This document shows, piece by piece, positions 24,455 to 36,900 of a stretch of DNA of 64,000 bases. Position 1 is the first letter of the stretch, and every line of letters begins with the position of its first letter. The notes under the pieces were generated by a model. The model did no database searches. It had not been told where the DNA came from and saw nothing but the letters and a program-made list of their open reading frames with translations. Source of the stretch: Staphylotrichum longicolle (taxonomy: Eukaryota; Ascomycota; Sordariomycetes; Sordariales; Chaetomiaceae). The DNA lies in NCBI GenBank assembly GCA_019096155.1, contig JAHCVI010000004.1:1426001-1490000 (forward strand), written 5' to 3'. Both the position numbers and the translations under genes were made by a program.

Positions 24455-25925
24455 TCATTCCTTCATCTTGACATAGTTACTGGGGAATATCCCGTGTCTT
24501 GTCCCAATCATGCCGGTCCTATACCATGATCGGTTAGTCAGGACGCCCCTCGAAAGAGATTACCCGCCAGAAGAGCACACATACCACCAGTCGTTGTCAC
24601 TATCCGTCTTCTTCAGCACGGTAATGATATCCCCCTTCTTGAACCCCAGGTCGCCCGGTTGATCCGCATCAAAGGTGAACAGCGCCACGGCCTCGTTCTT
24701 CTTCAACAGCGCCTCTTTGCTCGCGTAGTTGGGCTTCGGCGCCGCCGGCCGGCCGGGACCAGCCTTCTTCTCCGCAGGCGCCGCATCCCCCCCGCCGTAC
24801 CCATCATGGAACGTCGACGACCGCGACGCCTGCCCGAACCCCCTGGGCTGCGGGTCATAGACATCGTCCTGCCACGTCGACGACCGCTTGGGGCGTCCAA
24901 ACTCGTCGTGCGCCTGCCCGCCACTGCCGCCGCCATACCCGCCGTCCCGGTCACGCTGCTGGCCCTCCCGGTACCCGGGGCCCGTCCTGCCGCCCCACAC
25001 CACGTCGTCGCGGTGGTCGTCGTACACGGGGATGTCGTTGTACATGCGGTCGTCGTTGGTGCCGCCGGCCGCCATGCCGCTGAAGGCGCGCGAGTTGAGG
25101 ATGTTGAGCAGCGGGGCGGCCTGCGGCGGCGGGCGCTCGCCGCCGCTCAGCAGCTCGCGCGCCGAGACGGGGCGCCCGTACAGCTTCGCGTTCGCCTCCT
25201 TGCGCTCGATGATGGCGGACCCTTCCAGCGAGACGCCGGCGAACAAGCCCTTGGTCTTGGAGTAGCTGAAGATGCCGGCGACGCTCTTGAGCGAGGCGGC
25301 GCCGGCGGCCTCGGCGTTGCGGCCGACGGGCCCCGCCGCGATGGACACGTTGCCGCCGAGGGTCAGCGAGCCGGCCTGCGAGAAGGTCTTGACGGCGGAG
25401 GCGTCGTTGAGGATGAAGACGAAGTCGGTCAGCTCGAAGCCGATCTGGCCGCCGAAGCCGGCGCCGCCGGTCGCGATGGCCGAGGGCGCGCTCCACGAGC
25501 CGTCGGGCAGGCGCGCCACCACGAGGCCGCTGCCGAAGCGCGCGGAGCCGAGGAAGCCGGCTTTGAGGACGGTGAGGATCGCGAGGCCCTGGTGGGGGGA
25601 AGAGTGGTGGTTAGCTTCCATTTCGCTTGGTTGGGGTGGCTAGGTGGGGGAGGGGCAACGGGGAAGGGGCCTTACCTTGGCGCTGGCGAGGACAGAGGGA
25701 GGGATGACTTTGTCGGGGCTGAAAGCTTGCCGGGGGTCGATAAAGGAGGAGAGAATCTTGCCGCACTTTTTGCATTCCGCTGTGGACGGTGTCAGCTAAG
25801 GTACGCCGGCCGCCGACGTGTGCGGGAGTGCGCGGGAGTGCGCGGGAGTGCGGCTCGTCTCGTCGCGGAAGGGTCGGGTCGGACTTACACGCCATAGACG
25901 ACGGGAGGGGGTTGTTGAGACCCAT
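24455..25925 (-). CDS. YSC84: YSC84/LSB3-like SYLF-SH3 actin-patch protein
   Basis: Four exons: 25925-25889, 25779-25676, 25588-24585 and 24518-24455, about 402 aa. The conserved N-terminus MGLNNPLPSSMASECKKCGK is assembled over the first two exons, which fixes the start. Residues about 1-200 are a SYLF domain (KVIPPSVLASAKGLAILTVL, GSGLVVARLPDGSWSAPSAI, GFELTDFVFILND, GPVGRNAEAAG, YSKTKGLFAGVSLEGS). A Gly/Asp/Arg-rich linker follows. The C-terminus is an SH3 domain (AVALFTFDADQPGDLGFKKG, DWW, GIFPSNYVKM) split by the last intron. In yeast, Ysc84/Lsb3 bind actin and Las17/Sla1 at cortical patches, and SYLF domains bind phosphoinositides. A LSB5-like gene, with related partners, lies about 20 kb away; this may be coincidence. 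Confidence 0.93.
25821..25850. repeat. Three 10-bp tandem repeats in YSC84-like intron 1
   Basis: Three near-identical copies of a cgcgggagtg unit lie within the first intron of the YSC84-like gene (intron 25888-25780). Confidence 0.9.
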
Positions 25926-27116
25926 CGTAACTGGGTGGTGTTGACTGCGCTGTCGAGAAACCTGTGGCCGTGAATGCGAATTCTCAAGTGTCGAGGCTGG
26001 ATGTGCGCTGACAGTAAAGATGGCAAGGTGGACAGTTGTCGGATCACAGAAGGATTGGAAGAATGTGGGGTTGCGAGCAGTGCTCGGTTGCCTCCCGCGT
26101 GTGAATTTGCGACTGGTTTTCAGGGTTTGCCGTTAACCGACGGGGTTGTGGATTGGGATTATCGCCGGGAATGCTGCCTGGCGCGATATTTATTCCCTTG
26201 ACAAGACCAACAACCTTTTCGCGAAGAAGAAAGCAGTCAGGGCTGCCGCGCGTCGTGACGGCTGTGAGGGCCGAGTGACAGGCGGACTAGCGGGAGAGGC
26301 GGGAGTTCCCCGCAGCGTCAGTGCCAAGCAGCAAGCACCGATATGTTCCTGTGTACCTAATCTGTACTCTGTAATCTCTACTCTGTACTGTTGGGGACAA
26401 TATTGCAGAAGGCTAGGTCATCCTACGAGAACGTAGACGTTCCTACCTTCCCTGCATGCCCTGATGTTTCTCCATGGGGTCTTTAGGATACAGGATGTCC
26501 CCTCCATTCTCCATACAGTTAGTTGTCCTAATAGAAGCCCGAGATCTGCTTCTCCTCCGAATTGAGTTCCCCACCATGTCTCCAAACCCCTGCAGCGGCG
26601 CCGACCCTCCGGCCTGACATCATGGCCCACCACTGTTAAGGTCGCCACAATGTGGCTGAGCTGTGCTCAATGCCAAGCCAGCTGACCCCTGATTGCGACG
26701 CCAACTCCTTTCACGATCTGAGTTGCGTTGCACATTGCCACTCGCGACGAACAAGCACCATCCTGAACGTCTGGGAAAACGAGCTCAGGCCACACATACC
26801 GATTGTGTCTAGACGAAAGCCAAATCCCGCCCAACTTAAACAACATTTACGGACCTCGAGTGCGATTCACCACCTGCGAAACGAACTTCAAGTCCAAAAC
26901 ACCCAAAACACCAACCCGCAAGCCACACTCGCAAACTCCCCGAGAACTTGCCAGCGGTTTAGACGGGCAACAACAGCGAAAGGCACCAACCCTCACACGC
27001 CCTTACCCTACCCGAACCACACCAGTTTCCAACCCCCTAAACTGCGCCTCTGCGCGCAAGTCACAACCCGTCACTACCCCCACCCCACGCGATTCGATAA
27101 AAGAACCAAACCCACA
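25926..27116. promoter_or_regulatory. Divergent upstream region of the YSC84-like and SFT1-like genes
   Basis: About 1.2 kb between divergent start codons. An open frame from 26652 runs into the SFT1-like start but is Asn/Pro/Thr-rich and looks like a translated leader rather than protein. I see no separate gene. Confidence 0.5.
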
Positions 27117-27519
27117 ATGTCCGAAGCCTACGAGCGCGAGCGCCAGAACAATGCCCGCCTCGACGAGCTTTCAGCCAAGGTCTCGGCCCTCCGCGGCGTG
27201 ACCATTGACATTTATGACTCGGCGCGGTCGCACGAGGTGATCGAGTCAACTGTATGTCCCCCCCCTTTCTCTCCCCCCCTCCTCTCCCCCTTCCCCATCC
27301 CCCAGCGCCCCACCGAAAAACCAGACAACATGACTGACCCCTCACCCTCCCCGTGTCCAGAGCGAAACCTTCTCCTCAATGGGCTCCCAGCTCAAGGGCT
27401 CCGCCGGCCGTCTCGGCCGCATGGCCGCGTCGGGAAACAAGGTCGCCATCTTCAAGCTGTCGGGGATCCTGATCGGGACCGTGCTGGTGCTGTACTACCT
27501 CTTGAGGTGGATGTTTTGA
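27117..27519 (+). CDS. SFT1: SFT1-like Golgi Qc-SNARE
   Basis: Two exons, 27117-27251 and 27361-27519, encode 97 aa, the same length as yeast Sft1. The start AATGTC is preceded by a typical CACA context, and the intron is phase 0 (GTATGT donor, GTCCAG acceptor). The SNARE heptad region spans roughly residues 14-72 (ARLDELSAKVSALRGVTIDI, SETFSSMGSQLKGSAGRLGR). It is followed by a single C-terminal transmembrane anchor (FKLSGILIGTVLVLYYLLRW), giving a tail-anchored protein. Sft1 drives retrograde intra-Golgi and endosome-to-Golgi fusion. The related Qc-SNARE Bet1 (ER-Golgi) is the main alternative; the short N-terminus favours SFT1, though annotation pipelines often call this family bet1. Confidence 0.85.
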
Positions 27520-28097
27520 TGGGACTTAACGTGGGGAAGTAGTAGCGGGGTTGCGCTTTTTGGAGTTCATGAACCGAGCTACGGAGAGCCGCCGGCCCGG
27601 TACCATCTGAGATGCTACGGGATACCCGGGTAGGGTTGGTTGCTGGACGCGGGGATGGTATGGATGGGCTACGAGAGGGATACGTTGAGAGAGGGAGGAG
27701 CGTTTGAGTTTGGGGAGTATTGCATTGCAGTGAGCGCTGCAAAAGCGTGGTGTACGAGGATGGGTTGATTTCAGGTATATGGGATTTATGTATGTGCCCA
27801 TGGTTGGCTTGGGGGTCTTGAGGCGAGGGCATAGCACGGCGTTTTTGGGTGGGGTCTATTGGCTTGTCGTAATGTCAAGGGGGGTTGTACCTACAGTAAT
27901 ACATTCGCCGTACAGGGCACGCGCAGAACCGAGTTGGATGCAATGAATAGTCTTATTCTCCTTGTTGGCTCCGTTTACGAGATCAAAAGCAGAGTGCCTG
28001 CCCTTTTGTCTTGCCCCTGAACTATGCACCTCTCCGGATCAAAAAGGCCTCGACTACCCGGCCTAGCGCCAAGGCTTGATCACAATCTATCAGCCGC
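27520..28097. other. Convergent 3' flanks of SFT1-like and AGE2-like genes
   Basis: About 580 bp between convergent stops. It is GT-rich on the plus strand and has no coding exon I can support. Confidence 0.6.
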
Positions 28098-29828
28098 TCA
28101 TTGCCAAACATTCGAAAACAAGTCCTCGCTCCCGCTGAGCCCGGCCGCCGGCTTGGAGGCGCCGCTGCTCGTGTTGGCCGTCGTCGTGCTGCTCGTCCAG
28201 CCCCCAAACTCCTCGTCCGCCGCTACCTTGGGCGCAAACCCTCCCGACGCGCCAGGGACGATGGGCTGGCTGGCGAACGAGGCCCAGCCCATGTCACTCG
28301 ACGCCGTGGTTGTAGAGGGCTTCGGCGGCTCGGGGGCCGCCTTGGGCGCTTCAGGGGCAGCCCATGCGTTGCTGCCGCCCCATACGTCCGAGCCGGACCA
28401 GTTGTTCCCACCCAGCGAGCCGAGGGGGTTGCTGGGAGCCGCGGCCGGAGCAGCGGGCTTTTGCTGGGCTGCAGAGAGGTTGAACACTGATGAGGCAGTT
28501 GTCGTGGTCGGGGCTAATGCCGGCTGGGGAGCCGGAGCTGGCGGAGAGGATGCGGAGAAATCAAACAAGTCGCCGAGGGCAGCAGAAGCGGGTGCAGCGG
28601 CGGGTTTGGGCGCTGCTGCAGGTGAAGTCATAGAGCCCCAGCCTGAGGAACTGCCGATGGACTGCTTGGGCTGGTGGGTGGCGGCCGCCGCGGGTTTCGA
28701 GTCGAAGAAGCTGCCGCCACTCAGTGCCGAGAAGGCTGAGCCGCTCGGCTGAGCCGCAGGACGAGGGGATGAGAACGAGCCGAGGCTGGAGAATGCGTCG
28801 GTTTGGGCTGGCTTGGGAGATGTCGAGCTACCAAAGCTCAAGCTGCTAAAGGCATCGTTGAAGCCGGCCATGGGATTCTGAGTTTGGGTCATGCCAGTAG
28901 GGGACGACATCCCACTCAACGACCCCGATGAGGAGTGAGAAACTTGTTGAGCGACGGGCTGGGGTTGGGGTCGCGGAGCGGTTGCGTAAAGTGAGAGAAT
29001 GGACTGCTTAAGATCCGGGCGTGACTGGCCGCCGCTAGGGGTGCCGGTGGTGCTCGCCGGCCGTGGTGGTGCAGCAGGTTGAGTTCCCAAGAAGTCCAGG
29101 CCCAGAAGCGAGTCCTTTGTGCTGGTCGCCTTGGGCGGAGCAGGCCCAGCTTTAGGTGGAACTTGCATCGCCGTCGGCCCCGTAGTGCTTGGTCTCGGCG
29201 GCGCCGCCAGAACAGGATCCCCTCCGATGAGATCAGCCTGCGGAGCTGCAGACTGCCCGACAGACGCCTTGCGGACCGACTCCCGGCGTTCCAGATTTTG
29301 CTTCTCTTTAACAACGCTCAGGGGTACGTCGTCGTCGCCCTCTGCGTCGAGGGTCGCGGGATCCGGCATAGGCCCGTCCATGACCCATCTCTTCAGCTCA
29401 TATTTGGTGCGGATAAAGTTCTCAATCTTGGCCTCGGACGGCACGTGGTTGGCCGCCAGCTTCGCTTCCCAGTACTTGTTCGCGCGCGCATTTCCCCAGT
29501 TCAGGATGCTCTGGAGTTGCTCGTCGGTCCAGGCGTCGAGATCGACGGATTTGACTCGGCTAATGTGGGTGCCCATGCCGCGGTGGATGCCTGAGCAGCG
29601 GATGCAAACGAAGACGCCGAGATTCCAGCTCGCCCATCTCGGGTCTGAACAATGCACGAGTTAATGCATCGGTAGCGTAGGAGATGCGAAGGTCAAAGAA
29701 GAAGGCTCACGTTTGTTGCGCTTGCAGTCGGCGCACACCTTGTTGGGCTCTAATTTCAGGAGGTTCTTGATGGTTTGTTGGTTCTGTGCTGCGCGCTCAG
29801 CAGCGGGGTTCGGCGGCCGTCGAGACAT
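28098..29828 (-). CDS. AGE2: AGE2-like Arf GTPase-activating protein
   Basis: Two exons, 29828-29711 and 29644-28098, give about 554 aa. The intron splits a His codon and joins ADCKRNK to HPRWASWNLGVF. The ArfGAP zinc finger is complete: C32-x2-C35-x17-C53-x2-C56, followed by the arginine finger R61 in CSGIHRGMGTHISRVKS. The 17-residue spacer matches the Age2/SMAP subgroup rather than the 16 of other ArfGAPs. The rest (about residues 140-554) is Ala/Pro/Ser-rich and disordered with many Phe-Ser repeats. It ends in SEDLFSNVWQ. Age2 stimulates GTP hydrolysis on Arf at the trans-Golgi and endosomes. The SFT1-like SNARE next door acts in the same compartment but is transcribed convergently, so shared regulation is not implied. 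Confidence 0.92.
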
Positions 29829-30621
29829 GGTCGTGGTTTGGTCGATTGCGCCGTGGGTTGTTGGGTGAAGGTTGAATCCCAGGCAGACCAGTTTATGTGG
29901 AATCACGTCGAATTCAAGACAGCTGGCACACGACGTTGGGTTCACTGATAAAGGTGCGGGACAGTTAACGCGGCGAGTCTGGGGAGAGGTGGAGCCAACT
30001 GACTGGGGCGCAGGTAGTACAGTCCATATGAATAGTCCCGATAGCTGCATCTCTAAGTCGCCGTCAGCACGCTGAACAGAGGTGTGAAGTCCGCACTCGA
30101 CTTGGACTCAAATGCATCTCTAGTAGCATCGGATATGCTTATCCAGATCTGAGCTAAATTGCTTTTGCCCCAATCTCCAGCCTTCTAAGGATGGGCCATC
30201 AAGGCTAACAAAGAAAGGATGTCGTTGATGTGTTCTTGTATTCATCGATTATTACCGTAACTTTACGACAGTAGATGCCTAGATTATCCTGCCAGGACGC
30301 GGATCAAAGGCTGTACACATCGTCCCATTATTGCTCGAGTGTCGAGTATGAGCAAAGAGAGGTGGTACGAATATTCAGAATCGGTGTATTGCAGCATTGA
30401 CGCCGATGATCCTCACAAGTTTTGAACGCCACCGTATTACCGCATCAAGATCACTGATTCCAAACGACACCCACTGCGCCCCAATACAGCCCGATTACAG
30501 TGATTTGTCACCACCATCCCGCTGTATTTCATGCAGTACCACAACTCCCACGTCCCTACATCTTGACCATATAAACCCCCGACACACTCCTCCGCACCAT
30601 CTCACCCGCAACTCACCCCTC
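29829..30621. promoter_or_regulatory. Divergent promoter region AGE2-like / MsrB
   Basis: About 0.8 kb between divergent starts. It is AT-richer in the middle (about 30130-30380), consistent with promoter sequence. No coding exon or recognised site. Confidence 0.55.
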
Positions 30622-31324
30622 ATGCGCTCGCGACTCTTCCGCATCCTGCTCACTCTCACAAACCTCTCATCACGGCCCGCGGCATTCCACGCCCGCCCGC
30701 AACCCATCCACACAAGCACCCCTCTCAAATCCATGCCCTCCATCCCCTTCCTCGGCGCTCTCTTCGGCTCATCCTCATCCTCATCAAAAAACACCATGAC
30801 ATCATACCCCGACCAACGCACCCCCGACGAGTGGCGCGCCGTTCTCAGCCCTGGTAACCAACCACCACCAACCCCTATTCCCTCCCCCTTTTCACAAAAC
30901 CAAAAATGAAACCATAACTAACAACAAACAAAAAGAACAATTCCGCATCCTCCGCGAAAAAGGCACCGAACGCCCCGGCACCGGCAAGTACGACAAGCAC
31001 GCCCCCTCCTCGGGCGTTTACACGTGCGCCGGGTGCGACGCGCCGCTCTACCAGGCGCGGCACAAGTTCGCGTCGGGCTGCGGCTGGCCGGCGTACTTTG
31101 ACAGCATCCCCGGCGCCGTGGAGCGGCACGAGGACCGCGCCTTCGGCATGGTGCGCACCGAGATCGTGTGCGCCAACTGCGGCGGCCACCTGGGCCACGT
31201 GTTCAAGGGCGAAGGGTACGACACGCCGACGGACGAGCGGCATTGCGTGAACAGCGTGTCGTTGACGTTCAAGGAGGAGGAGAGGGAAGCGGGGGAGGGG
31301 AAAAAGGAAGGGGAGGGGAACTGA
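30622..31324 (+). CDS. Methionine-R-sulfoxide reductase (MsrB)
   Basis: Exons 30622-30853 and 30936-31324 encode about 206 aa. The MsrB fold begins at the splice junction (EQFRILREKGTERPGTGKYD). Zinc ligands are C108/C111 (CAGC) and C156/C159 (CANC); the catalytic Cys is C181 in ERHCVNSVSL; C126 in SGCGWPAYF is at the position used as resolving Cys in many MsrBs. The enzyme reduces the R epimer of methionine sulfoxide using thioredoxin. The first 60 residues are rich in Arg, Ser and hydrophobics (MRSRLFRILLTLTNLSSRP), resembling a mitochondrial presequence. Two further in-frame ATGs (30733, 30796) precede the domain, so leaky scanning could also make a cytosolic form; this is inferred. A charged Glu/Lys/Gly tail follows the domain. 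Confidence 0.95.
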
Positions 31325-31555
31325 GAGAGGCTGCTGGCAAGTTTGGGTGTTGAGATAGAGGTGGATGAGTGAGTGTGGTAAATGGGGAGGTGTGAGTTGG
31401 TTTGAGTGAGGCACCGCTACATGATGAAGGGTTGGGTGAGAAGTCAGTTTGGCTAGTAGTATCTCATACATGGCAGGAAGATGGACCGCTCAGACCCCAG
31501 GAAGGAATAATGGCCATCAACAAGGCGTTGTTTGTCGTCTAGAGCAAACTAGCCT

Positions 31556-33252
31556 TCACGAAGCAGAGTTTCCACGTTGAACCGTTCTCATCTTCCCCAC
31601 CGTGGCAGCCACGACTCCCTCCCAGCGCCGTAAAAACTCATCCTCGTACGTTGACAGCACAGCCAAAAAATCCTCTGATCTCTCTGCTGACGCCGCTTCC
31701 AAACTCGACCTTTCCATGAACTCGTCCCATACCTTGCTGGCTTCACACAGCCCTTGATGCTGAATCTGGGAGACCTGAAGCATCCAATCATCCTCCATTT
31801 CCTGTCTGGGTAGAATTTCGCGCAAAGTCGGGCTGGAGCTGAATAGTGAGACATCGTCGATGGATCTTCGAGCGAGCTCTGGCTGTGAAAACGCAAACCC
31901 GGCGCCCTCTTCGTCGACTCTAGAAAGGGAAGGTGGCTTCTCCTCATTGCCAATGCCAGCAGACTGACTTGAACTCAACGCGTCATTGACTGTCCGCAGT
32001 CGTCTGATTCTAAGCTGGCGCTGAATATTGACTGGAACTCCTTCCAGAATAGTACTCGGGATTCTTGGCAGCCGCTCAGCAGTAGGCTCGTTTCGTCCAA
32101 CTCCAGCGGCATCATGACTGGGCGATCTGGAGAGATGCTCTGCTGGGTTTCCGGTTTGCAGACTGGACGACAGCCCGCGGCCCAAATAGTGAGCTCTCGA
32201 GGAGTGCAGGATATCTGCCCTGCTGAGTGTCTTGTCAAAGTGCTTCGAGACTGTGTAGAATTTGGCCGGTTGGTGTTCTGAAATTGTTGAAGTCCGTCTC
32301 ACCCTCGGTCGGTTCGATGACACAGAGCCAATCTTGCTGACTTTGTAGATGCCCTCTCCCAAGATCCCAGGCACCCCGAGGGTTGTTGCTGGTCGCAATG
32401 GTACAAACGCTGGTGACCAAGGGCGCTGGCCAGTTGGAACGCCCTGAGGCTGGCCTGTCGGTTGGCTGGGTGGTCGATAGAGGCTCGCTGCTTGCAAATA
32501 GCCTTCCGAATTTGTCGGATACTGACCCCGTGAGCTTGGCCGCGCGATCAGAGGAGAACTCGAGCTGCTCAGCTGTCGAGGATCACTGGATAATCTGTGA
32601 ACGGGTCGGATCGTCTGAGCCTGTGGGACCCACGCCCCGAACCCAGCTAGTCCTGGGACGAGGATGTTTTCCGGAACGGCCTGTTCATATTCAATGTATA
32701 CATTTAGCGTGTTGAGTTCATTCAGAACTGCGTCTAGGTCGGATCTTTTTTGCAAGGTGATACTGAGAGTGGAGGATTCCTGAAACACGTCAGTGAGCAA
32801 AGGTTTGCAGCAAGAGCATTGAAGCCAACTCCTATTTACTCACATTGTTTGTGCTTTTTGGATACTGGAAAACGAGAGAGCATCTTGAGAACAGACAGGC
32901 GACGGAGTGGCGTATTGTCGTGTCTGCGTCTCCTGAGGATGTGTTGAAGGCGTCGAGATCCAACTTCACCTGCTCAGGCACTTCAGTGATGTTCCGAATT
33001 CATCAAAAACTCGATGAAGTAACCAACTAGTTCATCTGCTTTGTCCTTCACATGCACCATCAGAAAATGGCGCCATAGGGGCACCCGTGACCGTGATCCC
33101 GTGTATGGTCTGCGGGGAGCAGTGTCGAGCTGCGGTTTCAGCACCAGCTGGGGGTTCTTGTAGGCATTCGGTCTGTTGTCAATGCTGACGCTTGCCAAAC
33201 TGAACCGTGATATTGGCCGCCTGAGCGATGGTGTGCCCTGGATGGCGGGCAT
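31556..33252 (-). CDS. Uncharacterised fungal protein
   Basis: Proposed exons 33252-33028, 32969-32844 and 32779-31556, about 524 aa, all junctions phase 0. Intron 2 has a strong GTGAGT donor. Intron 1 (33027-32970) has a weak GTTGGT donor but a good CACTGA branch and CAG acceptor, and it removes a stop. The N-terminus has a basic low-complexity stretch and then SRVPLWRHFLMVHVKDKADE. The middle exon contains TTIRHSVACLFSRC. From about residue 118 comes a conserved-looking helix (SITLQKRSDLDAVLNELNTL). The remainder is Ser/Pro/Arg-rich and probably disordered, ending with a helical segment (WDEFMERSSLEAASAERSED, EFLRRWEGVVAA). I do not recognise the family and claim no function. Exon 3 is secure as coding; exon 1 is less so. 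Confidence 0.6.
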
Positions 33253-33961
33253 CTGGGCATGCTATGTGCGATACAAACCAAACAATGACTTTGGTAGGTA
33301 ACAGTGAGACAGTGGACGCAAAAGGATCTGAAAGAGACTCAAGTGATTCATTTCTCAGTCGACTTGAAGAGTTAGCTACCTACCATAGCTAAACCCACCA
33401 TGCATCTCCTTCTTTGGCTGTAAATATACGACATGGGAAGGCACTACCCTTCGAGAAGAGGCAAGCACGGCGAAAATGCAGGAAGTGAGATCACAAACGA
33501 CACTTTGTAATATGATAGCTCTTGTGTGGCGCAACGAGCAATCATAAGCATTGTCAGTTAGGCACAACAGACCGCATAGGTTTTCCGACGAGAGTGAGTT
33601 GATATCCTTGAGGTGTAAGTGAGTCGTTTCCTTTGCATGAGAGGCCCTCAGGGGTTGGTGATGGAGAATCCTACAAGGCCCGTGCGCAGCCAGGATGCAG
33701 GACCCACACCAACAAGCTTGACGGCCAGAGTACCTCCGTACAGCAGATCGCAGGCCAAAAACTTCCCGCGCATGCCAATCGCAGCCTCGCGTCGCATCGC
33801 GGGATTCGCACAAGCACTCACTAGTGACCGTCCTCATCACGGCGCGTCTTCTGCGAACGGCCACAAACCCGAAAAACCTCAACCTTGGCTTTTTGGAAGC
33901 CCCCGCTGCCATTTTTCGATCTCACTGATTTTCAGCGCCGCGCTGCGCTCGATGCGCCAAA
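33253..33961. promoter_or_regulatory. Divergent upstream region of the unknown gene and RSC9-like gene
   Basis: About 0.7 kb between divergent starts. No exon recognised. The open frames across it have no coherent domain. Confidence 0.55.
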
Positions 33962-36900
33962 ATGGCACCGACGAAAGCCACCGTCGAGCACACGGTCGAC
34001 CGTACCCCCGAGTATGAAAAGTTCATCGAAGAATTGCGCGTCTTCCACGAGAAGCGGGGCACGAATTTTGACCCCGAGCCCAAAATGGGCAACTTCACTG
34101 TCGACCTGCTCAAGTTGTTCAATTACATCGTCGAACATGGAGGCTACGACAAGGTGTCGGACGAGAAGCTGATGTGGCGGAAGATGTGCGAAGGTCTGGG
34201 CCTGATGCGGCATAATGCTCCAGCAGATGCCTATACTCTGAAGCAGATCTTTTACAAAAACCTCGCCGCATACGAAATCAAGACAGTACACAACAAGGAA
34301 CCTCCCCCGCCCGAGATTCTCGAGTTCACCACCGCAAAGGGAGGCTCGCTCTTGACCCGGACACTCGAGACATTCCAAGCGAGGACCAAGGCCGATAGGG
34401 AAGGGTCAACAGAAGACGGCACGCCGAGCAGAGATCGCCGTGCCGAAGAAACTCCCTCGTCTGCTCGGGCCTCTCGCGGTCTGAGAGAAGCCCCGGCCCC
34501 GAGGGTCATCTTCCACCCCGATACCAACTCTTCGCGACAGACCCGCCACGCTTCGGGCCAACAATCTGGAGCGTCCAGTTCCGTCGCGCACTCTCAATCC
34601 CAGTCACAGACTCACCACAATCCGCAGTCGCACGGCGGCACCCCGGTTGCGATGCACCAGAACCACCCACACCCAAGCCGTGGCGGCCCCTCGCACGGCT
34701 ACAACCCCCCGGGACCCGACATGAGCAACCCATTGGTGCAAGGGTACCAACCCCTCCCTCTGCAGCAGGTGCCGCTGCGTATTGTAGACACACCTGCGAG
34801 CAATCCGGATCTATTTGCAAGGAAACAGCGACTCTTGCGCCGGCCAGCAGCCCCGGCGCCTAACCCGGGAGCGCTTGTGCGTGCTTCCGTCCCTCCAGGT
34901 GCGTTCCCTATGGCCGCTGAATGGCAGCTCCCCAATCTTTGCATCTAACATCCATCAGGCACCCTTGACGGGCCGAACATCTATGAGAGGTGTCTGTTGG
35001 CGCTTCGGTCCGGTATCCAAGCAGAGCAGGCTTTTGGTCTGAACCACTTGGTCAAGATATCCTACGAGCGGGGTGATAAATACAAGTTCTCGCAGTTTAG
35101 CGGGCTTGCAGAGGGCTTGACCGAGTTTGCCCTCAGCATCGGGAGCATGTTCTACGACGTGGAATGGACGATTTCGAATGACCCGGATCTTGACGACGGC
35201 GAGATCGGCGAGCTCGATGGCATCAACGGTACCGGCGATATTCTCGAGAGGATCGCCCAGCTCAAGCCCAAGAACGTGCAAGACAACTTTCAGTCTGCAG
35301 AATTCACCGACAAGCTGGTATTGGTCACGGAAGCCGTCCTGACCATTCGGAACATGGTCATGTTGCCGGACAACGCTTGGTTCATTGCCGAGTATCCGCC
35401 TGTGAAGGATCTTCTCTGCATTCTCCTCCGTCTTCCGCCGCTGGACATTGTCGTTGAGCTCAAGCACTCTGCTCTCGACATCGCCGAACAGATCACACCG
35501 TACCTGATCCTCGGCTCCGAGGACCCGCTCTATCAGACGCTTCTGTCGCAGCTCGAGTCGTCAGATCGCGGCACCATTCTCACCGCCCTTCGGGCAATCG
35601 GCCGTATCGCCATGAACCACCCAACCGAGACCAACAAGCTGGGCAAGGTCCCACCTGCTACGCTGCAGCGCCTCATGGACTGGCTGCTGCTCAACGATGA
35701 CGAGCTAGTGGATGCCTGTCTCGACTTCCTCTACCAGTACACCGCCGTGGTCCCCAACCTGGACGTCATGCTGCAAGGGACCAAAGTCGAGCACCTCGTG
35801 GTGCACCTCGTTCGGCTTCTCTCGCACGGAGCCAAGCGTTCGCACCGAGAGATTGTCATTAGCGAGGCCCGCCTTGCTTATGAACCTGCTTCTGAGCAGG
35901 TCGTCCCAATTCCCAAGGATCTGCAAGAGCGTCTGCTCGCGATGGAAGAGCCCGAGCGCTGCTTTGCGTGGCTTCGGTGCTTCTTTGAGGAGGACCCGGA
36001 GGCCCAAATCACGCAGATTGCCATCTGGCAAGCATACAACACGGCATTCCTCGAGTCCCTCAAGCGTATGGGCCGCACCATGATCAACGCGCCCGAGTTC
36101 ATCCGTCACATCAGCACGGTCTACCAAAGCGCTGGAGCGCAGGTCATCCGGGAAGGCGCCAACGGGGAGATACAGAAATTCATTATGCGTGGGATCCGCC
36201 CCCGGCCCCATCCCGTGACGACCGATGGCCGCAGCTACTTCCAGTGCCAATGGCGCCGCGCCCCAGGCAACTCCCTCAAGTGCAGCGCCTGGAACCTCAC
36301 GGCCGAGACAATGTGGCAGCACATCCTCGCCGACCACCTCCAGGTATCGCCGGGCGAAGACGGCAAGTTTCACAACCGCGAGGCCACCCTCGTCTGCCTG
36401 TGGGACTCGTGTACCAAGTACCCGAAGCCGATCTCTCTCCAACTGGCCCAATTCATGTCGCACATCAAAACACACCTCAAATCCGAAGAAGCCCGCCACG
36501 CAGCCCTCAACGGGCCCGCCACATCCGGCACCCCGGGCGGCGACAACAATAACAATACCATCGCCGCCAGCCCCAGCGCGCCGCCTCCCCCCGTCGCCAA
36601 GCGCAACAACAGCATCGCCTCGGCCTCGGGATCTGGATCTGGATCCGGCGCCGGGCCCAAACCCCGCGTCGTGAGGCCCGCCAAGACCATCACCATCACC
36701 TACGAGGAGACGGCCTCGGCGCGCGACGAGCGCAATCCCAACGCCCCGCCGCAGGCGGCCGGCATCCCGCTCTCGGCCGTGCTGATCCTGCGCAACATTG
36801 CGCGGAACGTGGTCAAGACGGCCGCGGAGGAGGCGCTGGTCAAGCGGGGCGAGAAGAATGGCGGTGGTAAGGATGGTAGTAAGGGTGAGGTGGCCGGTGG

